A stretch of 64,000 nucleotides of DNA, from positions 1,550,001-1,614,000 of the forward strand of contig NZ_CP060418.1 of the NCBI RefSeq assembly GCF_014298075.1, written 5' to 3'. The stretch is from Enterobacter sp. JUb54 (GTDB taxonomy: Bacteria > Pseudomonadota > Gammaproteobacteria > Enterobacterales > Enterobacteriaceae). Position 1 is the first letter of the stretch, and each line of letters starts with the position of its first letter. Positions 34,095 through 42,815 of this stretch are shown in pieces. The notes below the pieces were generated by a model. That model worked only from the letters and a program-made list of their open reading frames with translations. It was not told the DNA's origin and ran no database searches. Both the position numbers and the translations under genes were made by a program.

Positions 34095-35300
34095 TCAGGC
34101 TGTCAGGCGGGCGACGGCGCGCTCAAGGCGCACAAAAGCCTCCTCAATATCCGCCAGCGGAATATTGAGCGCCGGTGCAAAGCGCAGCACGTCCGGCCCG
34201 GCGATCAGCGCAATCAGCCCCTCTTCCGCCGCGAGGTTAGTCAGCGTTTTGGCCTGACCGCGCAGGTGGCTGGCAAGCTCGGCGCCAATCAACAGCCCCA
34301 TTCCGCGCACCGCGCTGAAGAGATCGTAACGCGCGTTCAGGGCATTCAGTTTTTCGACGATGAGATCGTGACGAACGTTGACCCCGGCCAGCAGTTCGCT
34401 ATCCATCTGCGCCAGCACGCCGTTGGCGACCGTTGCCGCCAGCGGGTTACCGCCAAAGGTGGTGCCGTGAGTGCCCGGCTGGAAAACCTGCGCCCACGCC
34501 TCTTTAGTCAGCATCGCGCCAATCGGGAAGCCGCCACCAAGCCCTTTCGCGCTGGTGAGAATATCCGGGATCACATTGTAGTGCTGGTAGGCATAGAGCG
34601 ACCCGGTACGTCCGGCACCGGTCTGTACCTCATCAAAAATCAGCGTGACGTCGTGCTGGTCGCACAGCTCGCGCAGCACCTGCAGGAATGCCGGGTCAGC
34701 CGGTCTCACGCCGCCTTCCCCGATAATCGGCTCGACGATCACCGCGCAGGTGCGGTCCGAGATCGCGGCTTTCACGGCGGCAATGTCGTTATACGGCAGA
34801 TGGGTAATGTCCTGCGGCAGCGGCGCGTAATCACAGGAGTATTTTGGCTGACCGCCGACCGTCACGGTAAACAGGGTGCGGCCGTGGAAGGCATTCTGGA
34901 AGGCGATGATTTCGCTTTTATCGGGACCACATTTATCGTGGGCGTATTTACGCGCCAGCTTCAGCGCCGCTTCGTTGGCTTCCGCACCGGAGTTGCAGAA
35001 GAACACTTTGTCGGCAAAGGTAGATTCCACCAGCGTTTTGGCCAGCTGCAGTACCGGCTCGTTGGTGTAGCCGTTACCGATGTGCCACAGGTTATCGAGC
35101 TGCGACTTTAGCGCCGCCACCAGCGCCGGGTTAGCATGACCGAGTGAATTGACGGCAATCCCGCCCGCCAAATCGATATAGTCTTTCCCCTGCTGATCCC
35201 AAACGGTTGAACCCGCCGCCTTCACCGGAATAAAAGGAGCCGGGGCAAAACAGGGCACCATATACGCATTAAAATCTTCACGAGTCATACAGCCTGACAT
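34095..35300 (-). CDS. astC: Succinylornithine transaminase AstC
   Basis: A 401-residue class III PLP aminotransferase, first gene of the ast operon. It moves the terminal amino group of succinylornithine to 2-oxoglutarate and is related to ArgD. The PLP lysine is in [12 protein letters not shown], preceded by the [14 protein letters not shown] motif. The ATG at 35300 ([13 protein letters not shown]) is chosen because it aligns with E. coli AstC MSQPITRENF and has GGAG upstream. The frame runs further up to 35366 without support. Confidence 0.94.
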   Translation of the reverse strand: MSGCMTREDFNAYMVPCFAPAPFIPVKAAGSTVWDQQGKDYIDLAGGIAVNSLGHANPALVAALKSQLDNLWHIGNGYTNEPVLQLAKTLVESTFADKVFFCNSGAEANEAALKLARKYAHDKCGPDKSEIIAFQNAFHGRTLFTVTVGGQPKYSCDYAPLPQDITHLPYNDIAAVKAAISDRTCAVIVEPIIGEGGVRPADPAFLQVLRELCDQHDVTLIFDEVQTGAGRTGSLYAYQHYNVIPDILTSAKGLGGGFPIGAMLTKEAWAQVFQPGTHGTTFGGNPLAATVANGVLAQMDSELLAGVNVRHDLIVEKLNALNARYDLFSAVRGMGLLIGAELASHLRGQAKTLTNLAAEEGLIALIAGPDVLRFAPALNIPLADIEEAFVRLERAVARLTA

Positions 35301-35827
35301 AACAATTCTCCGGAACGATGACTGGCCTGAATTTATTGACCAGTCAGGGGTGGTCGACATTAACAATTCCCCGGCCCTGATTTGATGACGAGCGCGCCCG
35401 TTACGATGAATGTAAATTCACCGCAATCAAATAAAGCCTTTTTATATTTGTGGGTATTTGTTAATTCACAGTTAATACCTTGTGTGTTGCGTGTTCTCAT
35501 GCTGGACCGGGACACACAATAAAGTCAATACACCCACCTGCATTTTATTCACTTTTTGATAGCTATCAAGATAATGATAAATATGGAAAAATTATTTGCC
35601 TATTCACTTAACTGCATAAAATATGCATATCGATGCACGATATGGCGGTACTTTGCCGTGCTTATTTATGCAATCAAAAAACCAAAATTCTAACAAAAAT
35701 GTAAAATTCGCAACGGCGGTCAAATACCGGTTTATAAAATTGGTGATAAGATTCATTGCACAGAGTTTACTGCTGTATGTATTCCACGGTTTTACACGAA
35801 ACAAAAAACATTAAGAACAGGACTCTT
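35301..35827. promoter_or_regulatory. Divergent regulatory region, ast operon / glutamate dehydrogenase
   Basis: 527 bases without a gene, strongly AT-rich in the right half. Elements seen are a leader dyad GACTGG/CCAGTC (35320-35345), an ARG-box match at 35405-35422, a weaker half-site TATTT-GTTA-ATTCA at 35455-35468, and a perfect 14-base palindrome TTGATAGCTATCAA at 35556-35569. I looked for the sigma-54 pattern expected from E. coli astC and did not find a convincing one. Confidence 0.55.
35405..35422. promoter_or_regulatory. ARG box (candidate ArgR site) upstream of astC
   Basis: GATGAATGTAAATTCACC fits the ArgR consensus TGAAT-N4-ATTCA exactly in both half-sites. It lies about 105 bases before the astC start. 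ArgR with arginine activates ast in E. coli, so an activating role is likely here, but that is inferred from the family. Confidence 0.75.
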
Positions 35828-37102
35828 ATGGAAAAGTTATCTTACGCATCTGAAAGTACTACATCTCCATGGACAACCTACCTGCGCCAAATCGACCGCG
35901 TCGCGCCTTACCTGGGCGATCTCGCCTACTGGGTTGAAACCCTACGCCACCCGAAACGCGCGCTGATCGTCGATATCCCGGTGCAGATGGATGATGGCTC
36001 CATCCGCCATTTCGAAGGTTATCGCGTACAGCACAATCTATCGCGTGGACCGGGTAAAGGTGGTGTTCGCTACCATCCAGATGTAGACCTGAATGAAGTG
36101 ATGGCACTTTCTGCCTGGATGACCATCAAGTGTGCCGCAGTCAATATTCCGTATGGCGGAGCCAAGGGCGGCGTGCGCGTTGACCCGTTCAGCCTGTCCG
36201 AAGGCGAACTGGAACGCCTGACCCGCCGTTATACCAGTGAGATCGGTTTGATTATCGGGCCGCAGAAAGATATCCCGGCGCCGGACGTCGGCACCAACGG
36301 TAAAGTGATGGCGTGGATGATGGACACCTACTCCATGAATCATGGCACCACTATTACCGGCGTGGTCACCGGCAAGCCGATTCACCTCGGCGGTTCGCTG
36401 GGTCGTGAAAAAGCCACCGGTCGCGGCGTCTTTATTAGCGGTCGTGAAGTGGCTGGTCGTTTCGGGATTGAAATCGAAGGCGCGAAAGTGGCCCTGCAGG
36501 GCTTCGGTAACGTCGGTAGCGAAGCAGCCCGTCTGTTTGCTGGCGTCGGCGCTCGCATCGTTGTGATCCAGGACCATACCGCCACTCTGTATAACGAAGG
36601 CGGCATTGATATGGCGGCCCTGACCGCATGGCAGGCCGAGAAGAAACAGATTGCCGGATTCCCGGGCGCCCGTGAAATCGATAAAGATGATTTCTGGACC
36701 ACCCAGATGGATATTCTGATCCCTGCCGCCCTGGAAGGCCAGATCACGCGCGAACGTGCCGAGAAGCTGACCTGTAAGCTGGTGCTGGAAGGGGCAAACG
36801 GCCCGACCTATCCGGAAGCGGATGATGTGCTGGCCGAGCGCGGCGTGGTCGTGGTGCCGGACGTTATCTGTAACGCCGGCGGCGTGACCGTCAGCTACTT
36901 CGAGTGGGTGCAGGACATGGCGAGCTTCTTCTGGAGCGAAGAAGAGATCAACGCCAAAATGGACCGTATCATGACCGATGCGACCATCCACGTGTGCGAA
37001 AAAGCGTCTGAGAAAGAGTGTTCTCTGCGCACGGCGGCCTATATCGTGGCCTGTGAACGCATCCTGATGGCGCGTAAAGATCGCGGTATCTATCCGGGTT
37101 AA
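35828..37102 (+). CDS. Glutamate dehydrogenase (Glu/Leu/Phe/Val family, catabolic type)
   Basis: A 424-residue hexameric-type glutamate dehydrogenase. The substrate-binding segment is [15 protein letters not shown], the catalytic lysine lies in [13 protein letters not shown], and the nucleotide fold is in [16 protein letters not shown]. It resembles Bacillus RocG/GudB-type catabolic enzymes more than the 447-residue NADPH GdhA of E. coli. It stands divergent from the ast operon, whose product is glutamate, so it likely deaminates that glutamate to 2-oxoglutarate and ammonia. The ATG at 35828 is preceded by AGGAC; the open frame further upstream lies in AT-rich leader DNA. Confidence 0.9.
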   Translation: MEKLSYASESTTSPWTTYLRQIDRVAPYLGDLAYWVETLRHPKRALIVDIPVQMDDGSIRHFEGYRVQHNLSRGPGKGGVRYHPDVDLNEVMALSAWMTIKCAAVNIPYGGAKGGVRVDPFSLSEGELERLTRRYTSEIGLIIGPQKDIPAPDVGTNGKVMAWMMDTYSMNHGTTITGVVTGKPIHLGGSLGREKATGRGVFISGREVAGRFGIEIEGAKVALQGFGNVGSEAARLFAGVGARIVVIQDHTATLYNEGGIDMAALTAWQAEKKQIAGFPGAREIDKDDFWTTQMDILIPAALEGQITRERAEKLTCKLVLEGANGPTYPEADDVLAERGVVVVPDVICNAGGVTVSYFEWVQDMASFFWSEEEINAKMDRIMTDATIHVCEKASEKECSLRTAAYIVACERILMARKDRGIYPG

Positions 37103-37117
37103 GTTCTTCCGTTGATC

Positions 37118-37150
37118 AATGCCCGGGCCATGGCCCGGGCTTTTTTTTGC
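37118..37150 (+). terminator. Strong terminator after glutamate dehydrogenase
   Basis: Perfect GC-rich stem GCCCGGGCC/GGCCCGGGC around an AT centre followed by eight T residues; a textbook intrinsic terminator. Confidence 0.95.
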
Positions 37151-37246
37151 CCGCAGTGGTTGCGTATTCCTCTTGCTAAGCACACGCAGCGTTAACCATT
37201 TTTTAGCCTCTCCCTTGAATTTCTCTTTCTATCAGGAATAGAATCA

Positions 37247-37258
37247 TTAGAGCTCTAA
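37247..37258. promoter_or_regulatory. Perfect palindrome before the marR gene (operator candidate)
   Basis: TTAGAGCTCTAA, a perfect 12-base palindrome 31 bases before the MarR-family gene, in AT-rich promoter DNA. MarR proteins bind such dyads and usually repress their own operon, so this is the likely operator. Confidence 0.65.
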
Positions 37259-37289
37259 CTATTTTATAATTACCTGATGTCAAGACACT

Positions 37290-37721
37290 ATGGATAACCG
37301 GCAGCTTACCTTTTCCCATCTCCTGTATCTCACGGCCCACCACTGGCGGCTGGCGGTCAATCGTCGCTTAAAAGACCTCGGTATGAGCCAGGCGAGCTGG
37401 GTCGCAGTTGCGGCCATTGCCCGCAACGCAGATCCGCTCTCGCAAATTGAGCTTGCCCAGGAGCTTGGCGTAGAAAGCGCCACCGTGGTCCCGCTGGTCA
37501 ATCGCCTTGTCGAACAGGGGCTGGTCGAGCGCGTCATCACCGAGCGCGATAAACGCAAGCGTCTGCTGGTCGCCACGGAAAAAGGACTTGAGGTCTATCT
37601 CCAGGTCAAAGCCGTTGCGGACGCGTTGCGCGAAGAGATCCTCAGCACCCTCACTGCCGAGGAGCGCGAGCAAACCCAGCGGGTGCTGGAAAAACTGCTG
37701 CGCGAGGTGGAGAAAAAGTAA
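37290..37721 (+). CDS. MarR/SlyA-family transcriptional regulator
   Basis: A 143-residue winged-helix regulator. The DNA-binding region covers about residues 50-90: LSQIELAQELGVESATVVPLVNRLVEQGLVER then the wing ERDKRKRLLVATEKG. The order marR-MFS-HlyD-OMF is that of emrRAB-like efflux operons, in which the regulator is released by the exported drug. Its stop overlaps the next start by one base (TAATG). Confidence 0.9.
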   Translation: MDNRQLTFSHLLYLTAHHWRLAVNRRLKDLGMSQASWVAVAAIARNADPLSQIELAQELGVESATVVPLVNRLVEQGLVERVITERDKRKRLLVATEKGLEVYLQVKAVADALREEILSTLTAEEREQTQRVLEKLLREVEKK

Positions 37722-39373
37722 TGCCACGTCGCAAGAGTAACCCCTATGTGCCTCACGAGTGGGCAGCGCACGAAAAACCCGCCCTGCTCGGTTCGCCGTC
37801 AACGCCCATTCACAGCCCCCCAAAACGTGTTGCCTACGGTATTGTCGGGCTGCTGGTCTGCCTGACCGGCGCACTGGGTAATGCGGTGGTCACCGCTAAC
37901 CTGCAAAACCTGCAGGGTACTTTCGCCGCCTGGTCGACGGAGATAGCCTGGCTGCCAGCCGTTTACGTTATGACTAACGTATCGATCAACCTGCTGCTGG
38001 TGAAATTTCGCCAGCAGTTCGGCCTGCGCGCCTTTACTGAAGGCTTCCTGGTGCTGTATGTCCTGGTGACCTTTTTCCACCTTTTCGTTAACGATCTCAG
38101 CTCGGCTATCATGGTCCGGGCCGCCCACGGCATGGTGGCAGCGGCGCTTAGCTCGTTGGGTATCTACTATCAGGTTCAGGCCTGGCCCGCCCGCCATCGT
38201 CTGAAAGCGCTGACCATTGGCATTACCGGATCGTCACTGGCCATCCCTATTGCTCGCCTGTTCTCCACCGAGCTGCTACAGATCGATGAATGGCGCGGGC
38301 TCTACTTTTTTGAGCTGGGGCTGGCACTGATCTCGCTTGCCTGCGTGATCGCCCTGAAGCTGCCGCCCAGCGATCGCCAAAAAGTGTTTGAGAAAAAGGA
38401 TTTCATCACCTTTATGCTGCTGGCACCCGGCATGGCACTGGTCTGCGCCGTCCTCTCGCTGGGGCGTCTTGACTGGTGGTTTGAAGCCCCGTGGATTGGC
38501 TGGTCGTTAGCCGGCGCGGTGGTGCTTATTGTTTCGGCTATCGTCTTTGAGCACAACCGAAGCAACCCGCTGCTTAACACACACTGGCTTTCCAGCGGCA
38601 GTATCCTGCGCCTGGGACTGATTATGCTGTTGATCCGTATCGTGCTTGCGGAGCAAAACACCGGGGTTATCGGTTGGCTACAGTATGCAGGCCTGCAAAA
38701 CGAGCAGATGAACACCCTCGCGTGGTCGATTTTCGCCGGTATTCTCAGTGGGATTGTTGCCAGCTGCCTGACCCTGAATCCGCAGCGGCTCTACTGGCCT
38801 ATCGCCACCGCGCTGGCGTTTATCATGGTCGCCTCGCTGCTCGACAGCCAGTCCACTATTCTGACCCGTCCGGAGCAGCTGATGTTCAGCCAGTTCTTGC
38901 TCGGCTTCGGCAGCGCCTTTTTCCTTGCCCCGGCGATGCTGGCGGGGATCGGCGGCGTCATTGCCGACCCGCGTAACCTGGTGAGTTTTTCGGTGCTGTT
39001 TGGCATGAGCCAGAACATCGGCGGACTGCTCGGCTCGGCAATACTCGGGACCTTCCAGACCTGGCGGGAGAAATTTCACTCCAGCCAGTTGGCCGACCAG
39101 TTGACCACGCTGAATCCGTTGATTACCGAGCGCCTGCAGCAATATAGCCAACTGTATCAAAACCAGATTGGCGACAGCACCTTGTTGAGCGTACAGGCCA
39201 GCACGCTGCTGCAAAACGCCTCGACGCTGCAGGCTAATATTCTTGCCTACAATGATACCTATCTTCTGACCGCGGCGATTTCCGCCGGAACGCTTATTTG
39301 GGTGTTCTGGCGGTTGATAAGACTGCGTATTACCGCCCATATCGCGCTGAAACGCGCAACGGGAAGCAAATAA
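37721..39373 (+). CDS. MFS efflux transporter, DHA2 (14-helix) family
   Basis: A 550-residue inner-membrane drug:H+ antiporter subunit with about 14 hydrophobic segments. The first is GIVGLLVCLTGALGNAVVTANLQNL. It lacks the short N-terminus of EmrB and starts with a ~30-residue cytoplasmic tail (PHEWAAHEKPALLGSP). Closest in type to EmrB/FarB-like and related DHA2 proteins of aromatic or fatty-acid efflux. It should work with the adaptor and outer-membrane factor that follow as a tripartite pump. Substrate unknown. Confidence 0.88.
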   Translation: MPRRKSNPYVPHEWAAHEKPALLGSPSTPIHSPPKRVAYGIVGLLVCLTGALGNAVVTANLQNLQGTFAAWSTEIAWLPAVYVMTNVSINLLLVKFRQQFGLRAFTEGFLVLYVLVTFFHLFVNDLSSAIMVRAAHGMVAAALSSLGIYYQVQAWPARHRLKALTIGITGSSLAIPIARLFSTELLQIDEWRGLYFFELGLALISLACVIALKLPPSDRQKVFEKKDFITFMLLAPGMALVCAVLSLGRLDWWFEAPWIGWSLAGAVVLIVSAIVFEHNRSNPLLNTHWLSSGSILRLGLIMLLIRIVLAEQNTGVIGWLQYAGLQNEQMNTLAWSIFAGILSGIVASCLTLNPQRLYWPIATALAFIMVASLLDSQSTILTRPEQLMFSQFLLGFGSAFFLAPAMLAGIGGVIADPRNLVSFSVLFGMSQNIGGLLGSAILGTFQTWREKFHSSQLADQLTTLNPLITERLQQYSQLYQNQIGDSTLLSVQASTLLQNASTLQANILAYNDTYLLTAAISAGTLIWVFWRLIRLRITAHIALKRATGSK

Positions 39374-39401
39374 CACTGATAATTTTTACTCTGGAGTCGT
39401 T

Positions 39402-40487
39402 ATGAGTCAGCAGGATGCGGCCAGGCAACAGGCCAACACCCGCAACAATATCCGCGTAGTATCCATTTTTACCGCCGCCGCCATCGGCCTCATCGGCGTA
39501 CTTGTGATTTTATACGCCTGGCAGCTGCCGCCGTTTACCCGGCACAGTCAGTTTACCGATAACGCCTATGTTCGCGGGCAAACTACCTTTATCAGCCCTC
39601 AGGTCAGTGGCTATGTGACGGCTGTGAACGTGCAGGATTTTGATTACGTTAAGCCGGGACAGGTACTGTTCCAGATTGATGATCGGATCTACAAACAGCG
39701 CGTTCATCAGGCGCAGGCGACGCTGGCGATGAAAGAGGCGGCGTTAAACAACAACCTTCAGCAACGCAAAAGTGCGGAGGCGGTCATTCAGCGCAATGAA
39801 GCCGCGCTGCAAAATGCCCGTGCGCAGAACCAGAAAAACCAGGCGGACTTAAAGCGCGTTCAGGATTTGACCGCCGACGGATCGTTATCCATTCGCGAAC
39901 GCGATTCCGCCAGGGCCAGCGCGGCGCAGGGTACCGCCGATATCGAACAGGCAAAGGCGACGCTGGAGATGTCACGCCAGGATCGGCAATCGACTATCGT
40001 TAACCGCGATGCGCTGGAGGCCGATGTTGCCAGCGCTCATGCCGCGCTGGAGCTGGCGGAGATCGACCTGAACAACACCCGGATCGTCGCGCCCACCGCC
40101 GGCCAGCTCGGACAGATTTCAGTACGCCTCGGTGCCTACGTCAGTTCCGGCACCCACTTAACCTCGCTGGTGCCGCCGCAGCACTGGGTGATTGCGAATA
40201 TGAAAGAGACTCAACTGGCGCAAATTCGTATCGGCCAGGCCGCGACCTTTAGCGTTGATGCGCTAAACGGCGAAACGTTCAACGGCACCGTTCAGAGCAT
40301 CTCCCCGGCGACCGGGGTTGAATTCAGCGCGATTTCCCCGGATAACGCCACCGGTAACTTCGTCAAAATCGCACAGCGAATTCCGGTGCGTATCGCCGTA
40401 AATGAGGGGCAGAAGAACAGCACCCGGCTGCGTCCTGGGATGTCGGTGCAGGTCACTATTGATACTCGTGAGGGAGCGCAGCCATGA
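39402..40487 (+). CDS. HlyD/EmrA-family periplasmic adaptor
   Basis: A 361-residue membrane fusion protein. It has one N-terminal membrane helix (FTAAAIGLIGVLVILYAW, about residues 25-42), then the biotinyl-lipoyl half TFISPQVSGYVTAVNVQDFDYVKPGQVLFQIDD. A long coiled coil spans ~90-210 (ALQNARAQNQKNQADLKRVQDL), then the second lipoyl half LNNTRIVAPTAGQLGQISVRLGAYV. It connects the MFS pump to the outer-membrane factor. Its stop overlaps the next start by 4 bases. Confidence 0.92.
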   Translation: MSQQDAARQQANTRNNIRVVSIFTAAAIGLIGVLVILYAWQLPPFTRHSQFTDNAYVRGQTTFISPQVSGYVTAVNVQDFDYVKPGQVLFQIDDRIYKQRVHQAQATLAMKEAALNNNLQQRKSAEAVIQRNEAALQNARAQNQKNQADLKRVQDLTADGSLSIRERDSARASAAQGTADIEQAKATLEMSRQDRQSTIVNRDALEADVASAHAALELAEIDLNNTRIVAPTAGQLGQISVRLGAYVSSGTHLTSLVPPQHWVIANMKETQLAQIRIGQAATFSVDALNGETFNGTVQSISPATGVEFSAISPDNATGNFVKIAQRIPVRIAVNEGQKNSTRLRPGMSVQVTIDTREGAQP

Positions 40488-41863
40488 TTCGCCCGCTCAC
40501 CCTCGCGCTGGCGCTCGCTCTGCTCGGCTGTCAATCAGCGGACGTTCAGCGTGCCGAGCCGTCATTACAGATCCCGGCCGCCTGGCGCGCTGATATCGGG
40601 CCAGCCAGTACGGTTGAAGGTGTATGGTGGCGCAACTTTCACGACAGCCAGCTTAACCACTATGTTGATCAGGCGCTACGCTACAACAGCGATGTCCTGA
40701 TCGCCCGCGAACGGGTTAACGAGTATCAGGCCCGGGCCTATGCCGCCGACAGCACGCTGTTTCCGTCGCTGGATGCCGGACTGACCGGCACTCGCGCGCG
40801 GGCGCAGTCTGCGGCAACCGGCCTGCCCATACACAGTACGGTCTATAAAGGTGGATTAACCGCCAGCTATGATGTGGATCTCTGGGGAGCTAACCGCAGC
40901 GCCGCCAGCGCCGCACAGGCGAGCCTGGAGGCGCAAAAAGCCGCCGCTGCGGCCGCCGATCTCACCGTCGCCACTTCGGTGGCCGTGGGATATCTGACCC
41001 TGCTATCGCTGGACGATCAGCTGCAGGTGACGCAGCAGACGCTGAAATCGCGTGAAGATGCCTACAAGCTGGCCAAACGCCAGTTTGAGACCGGCTATAC
41101 GTCGCGGCTGGAATTAATGCAGGCCGACTCGGAACTGCGTTCGACACGCTCGCAGATCCCGCCGCTACAGCATCAGATTGCGCAACAGGAGAATGCCCTG
41201 AGCGTGCTGATCGGTAGTAACCCCGGCAACATTAAGCGGCAAGCGTTCGCCCAACTGACACCCCTCGTCCTGCCATCGCAGCTGCCGTCTACGCTACTGA
41301 ACCGTCGACCGGATATCGTCCAGGCCCAGCGGCAACTGATTGCCGCCGATGCGACGCTCGCCTCATCACAGGCGCAGTTGCTGCCGTCGCTCAATTTGAC
41401 CGCCACCGGGAGCCTGCAGGACCGGACGTTGCCAGACCTGCTCGATAACCCGCTCCGGCTCTGGAGCGTCGGCGGCAGTATTCTCGCCCCGCTGCTCAAC
41501 CGACAGGCGCTGAATGCTCAGGTTGATGTGTCGATGGCGCAGCGCAACCAGGCGCTGTACGGTTATGAGAAAACGGTGCGCGGTGCATTTCGGGAAGTAA
41601 ATGACAGCCTTGATGCCATCACCCGCTATGGCGAGCAGTTAACCGAATTACTCAGCCAGCAGGAGGTTGCGCAGGAAACGCTACGTATTGCGCAGAACCG
41701 CTACCGCAACGGCTACTCCTCATATCTTGACGTACTGGATGCCCAGCGGACGCTGTTCGCCACGCAGATTAGCGTTGTGCAGGTGAAGAACAACCTGCTG
41801 TTGACGCAGGTGGATTTGTACCGGGCACTGGGAGGTGGCTGGTCTGACTCATCAGGGACGTAA
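40484..41863 (+). CDS. Outer-membrane factor lipoprotein (NodT/RND-MFS efflux channel)
   Basis: A 459-residue TolC-like channel. The N-terminal lipobox LLGC with the modified cysteine at residue 16 (ALALALLGCQSADVQ) marks it as a lipoprotein. Two repeated halves contain the typical VEGVWWRNFHDSQLNHYVDQAL, KRQFETGYTSRLELMQADSEL, LLNRRPDIVQAQRQLIAADA and NRYRNGYSSYLDVLDAQRTL blocks. It completes a self-contained tripartite pump in this operon. Confidence 0.92.
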   Translation: MIRPLTLALALALLGCQSADVQRAEPSLQIPAAWRADIGPASTVEGVWWRNFHDSQLNHYVDQALRYNSDVLIARERVNEYQARAYAADSTLFPSLDAGLTGTRARAQSAATGLPIHSTVYKGGLTASYDVDLWGANRSAASAAQASLEAQKAAAAAADLTVATSVAVGYLTLLSLDDQLQVTQQTLKSREDAYKLAKRQFETGYTSRLELMQADSELRSTRSQIPPLQHQIAQQENALSVLIGSNPGNIKRQAFAQLTPLVLPSQLPSTLLNRRPDIVQAQRQLIAADATLASSQAQLLPSLNLTATGSLQDRTLPDLLDNPLRLWSVGGSILAPLLNRQALNAQVDVSMAQRNQALYGYEKTVRGAFREVNDSLDAITRYGEQLTELLSQQEVAQETLRIAQNRYRNGYSSYLDVLDAQRTLFATQISVVQVKNNLLLTQVDLYRALGGGWSDSSGT

Positions 41864-41878
41864 CGCAGGAAATCGTTT

Positions 41879-42541
41879 ATGCAACAAAAATGGTCTGCTG
41901 TAGATAGCTATCTTGTTAATGCGTTAATTCCTGACGACCCGGTGCTCGCTCAGGTGCTGGAAAACAACCAACGCGCCGGACTGCCCGCGTTCGACGTTGC
42001 CGCCAACCAGGGTCAATTTCTGGCGCTGTTGATCCGTATGGTACGTGCCCGCCGGGTCCTGGAAATTGGCACGCTCGGCGGTTACAGCACCATCTGGATG
42101 GCCCGCGAGCTGCCTGAAGATGGCACTTTGCTGACGCTGGAGGCCGATCCACATCATGCCGCGGTGGCGCGGGAAAACCTCCGCCTGGCAGGCGTGGCCG
42201 ACCGGGTCACGCTGCGGGAAGGTCCGGCGCTGCAAACCCTGGAATCCCTCGGCGACTGTCCTGCGTTCGATGTGATTTTTATCGATGCGGATAAACCCAG
42301 TAACCCCGATTATCTGCGCTGGGCCCTGCGCTATTCCCGGCCGGGAACGCTGATTATCGGCGATAACGTGGTGCGTGATGGTGAGGTGGTGAACCCCCAC
42401 AGCGACGACGATCGCGTGCAGGGGGTACGGCGTTTTATCGAGATGATGGCCAGCGACCCGCGCCTGACGGTCACGGCGCTGCAAACCGTTGGCAGCAAAG
42501 GCTGGGACGGCTTCACCCTGGCGTGGGTGAACGCTCGGTAA
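41879..42541 (+). CDS. SAM-dependent O-methyltransferase (caffeoyl-CoA/catechol type)
   Basis: A 220-residue class I methyltransferase of the O-methyltransferase family 3. The SAM-binding motif is VLEIGTLGGYSTIWMAREL, then LLTLEADPHHAAVARENLRLAG. The acidic metal-binding motif is VIFIDADKPSNPDYL, with a second site in IIGDNVVRDGEV. Such enzymes methylate catechol-like hydroxyls using Mg2+. It is 15 bases after the outer-membrane factor gene, so it belongs to the efflux operon. Methylating a phenolic compound before or alongside export is a reasonable inference. Confidence 0.88.
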   Translation: MQQKWSAVDSYLVNALIPDDPVLAQVLENNQRAGLPAFDVAANQGQFLALLIRMVRARRVLEIGTLGGYSTIWMARELPEDGTLLTLEADPHHAAVARENLRLAGVADRVTLREGPALQTLESLGDCPAFDVIFIDADKPSNPDYLRWALRYSRPGTLIIGDNVVRDGEVVNPHSDDDRVQGVRRFIEMMASDPRLTVTALQTVGSKGWDGFTLAWVNAR

Positions 42542-42545
42542 CCTT

Positions 42546-42641
42546 GCCCCGGAGGCGGTGCTTCGCACCTGTCCGGGCTACAGGCCAACGCAGCACCCGT
42601 AGCCCGGTCAGCGCAGCGCCACCGGAGAAAGTGCGCAGGTT
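42546..42641. repeat. BIME (paired REP), copy 1 of a 96-base direct repeat
   Basis: Contains two inverted REP units: GCCCCGGAGGCGGTGCTTCG... through GTCCGGGCTAC, and GTAGCCCGGTCAGCGCAGCG through CCACCGG. It matches 42709-42804 with only two mismatches. It lies directly after the O-methyltransferase stop and can act as a transcription or mRNA-decay barrier between the convergent genes. Confidence 0.85.
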
Positions 42642-42655
42642 GCTGGCACCGCTGA

Positions 42656-42707
42656 AGCACAACGCCTCAATCATCCAGCGGATCTCCTGCACTTCCTCAT
42701 CACCACG
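42656..42707 (-). pseudogene. Fossil fragment of the hrpA 3' end
   Basis: The 42 bases at 42666-42707 match hrpA codons at 42912-42953 with about four mismatches; translated on the minus strand both give VQEIRWMIE. The fragment sits between the two copies of the BIME. It is the remnant of a tandem duplication of the hrpA end plus BIME, followed by an internal deletion. It is not expressed as a protein. Confidence 0.8.
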
Positions 42708-42708
42708 C

Positions 42709-42804
42709 GCCCCGGAGGCGGTGCTTCGCACCTGTCCGGGCTACAGGCCAACGCAGCACCCGTAGCCCGGTCAGCGCAGCGCCACCGGGGGAAGTGCGCA
42801 GGTT
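42709..42804. repeat. BIME (paired REP), copy 2 of a 96-base direct repeat
   Basis: Second copy of the paired REP unit, 163 bases from the first, ending 12 bases beyond the hrpA stop. The similarity to copy 1 continues more weakly into the following ~14 bases. Confidence 0.85.
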
Positions 42805-42815
42805 TCGGGCATCGC

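Noticed and set aside
35301-35500. Sigma-54 promoter for the ast operon
   Set aside because: E. coli astC uses sigma-54, but I found no TGGCAC-N5-TTGC match at suitable distance in either orientation here.
35604-35804. Minus-strand 66-codon ORF before the glutamate dehydrogenase gene
   Set aside because: Low-complexity AT-rich leader, Phe/Asn-rich translation, no ribosome site.
36038-37183. Minus-strand ORF of 381 codons opposite glutamate dehydrogenase
   Set aside because: Antisense shadow of a highly conserved gene and reads through its terminator.
42513-42731. Minus-strand ORF of 72 codons sharing VQEIRWMIE with HrpA
   Set aside because: Made of REP DNA plus a fossil of the hrpA end; no ribosome site. 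Reported as a pseudogene fragment instead of a gene.
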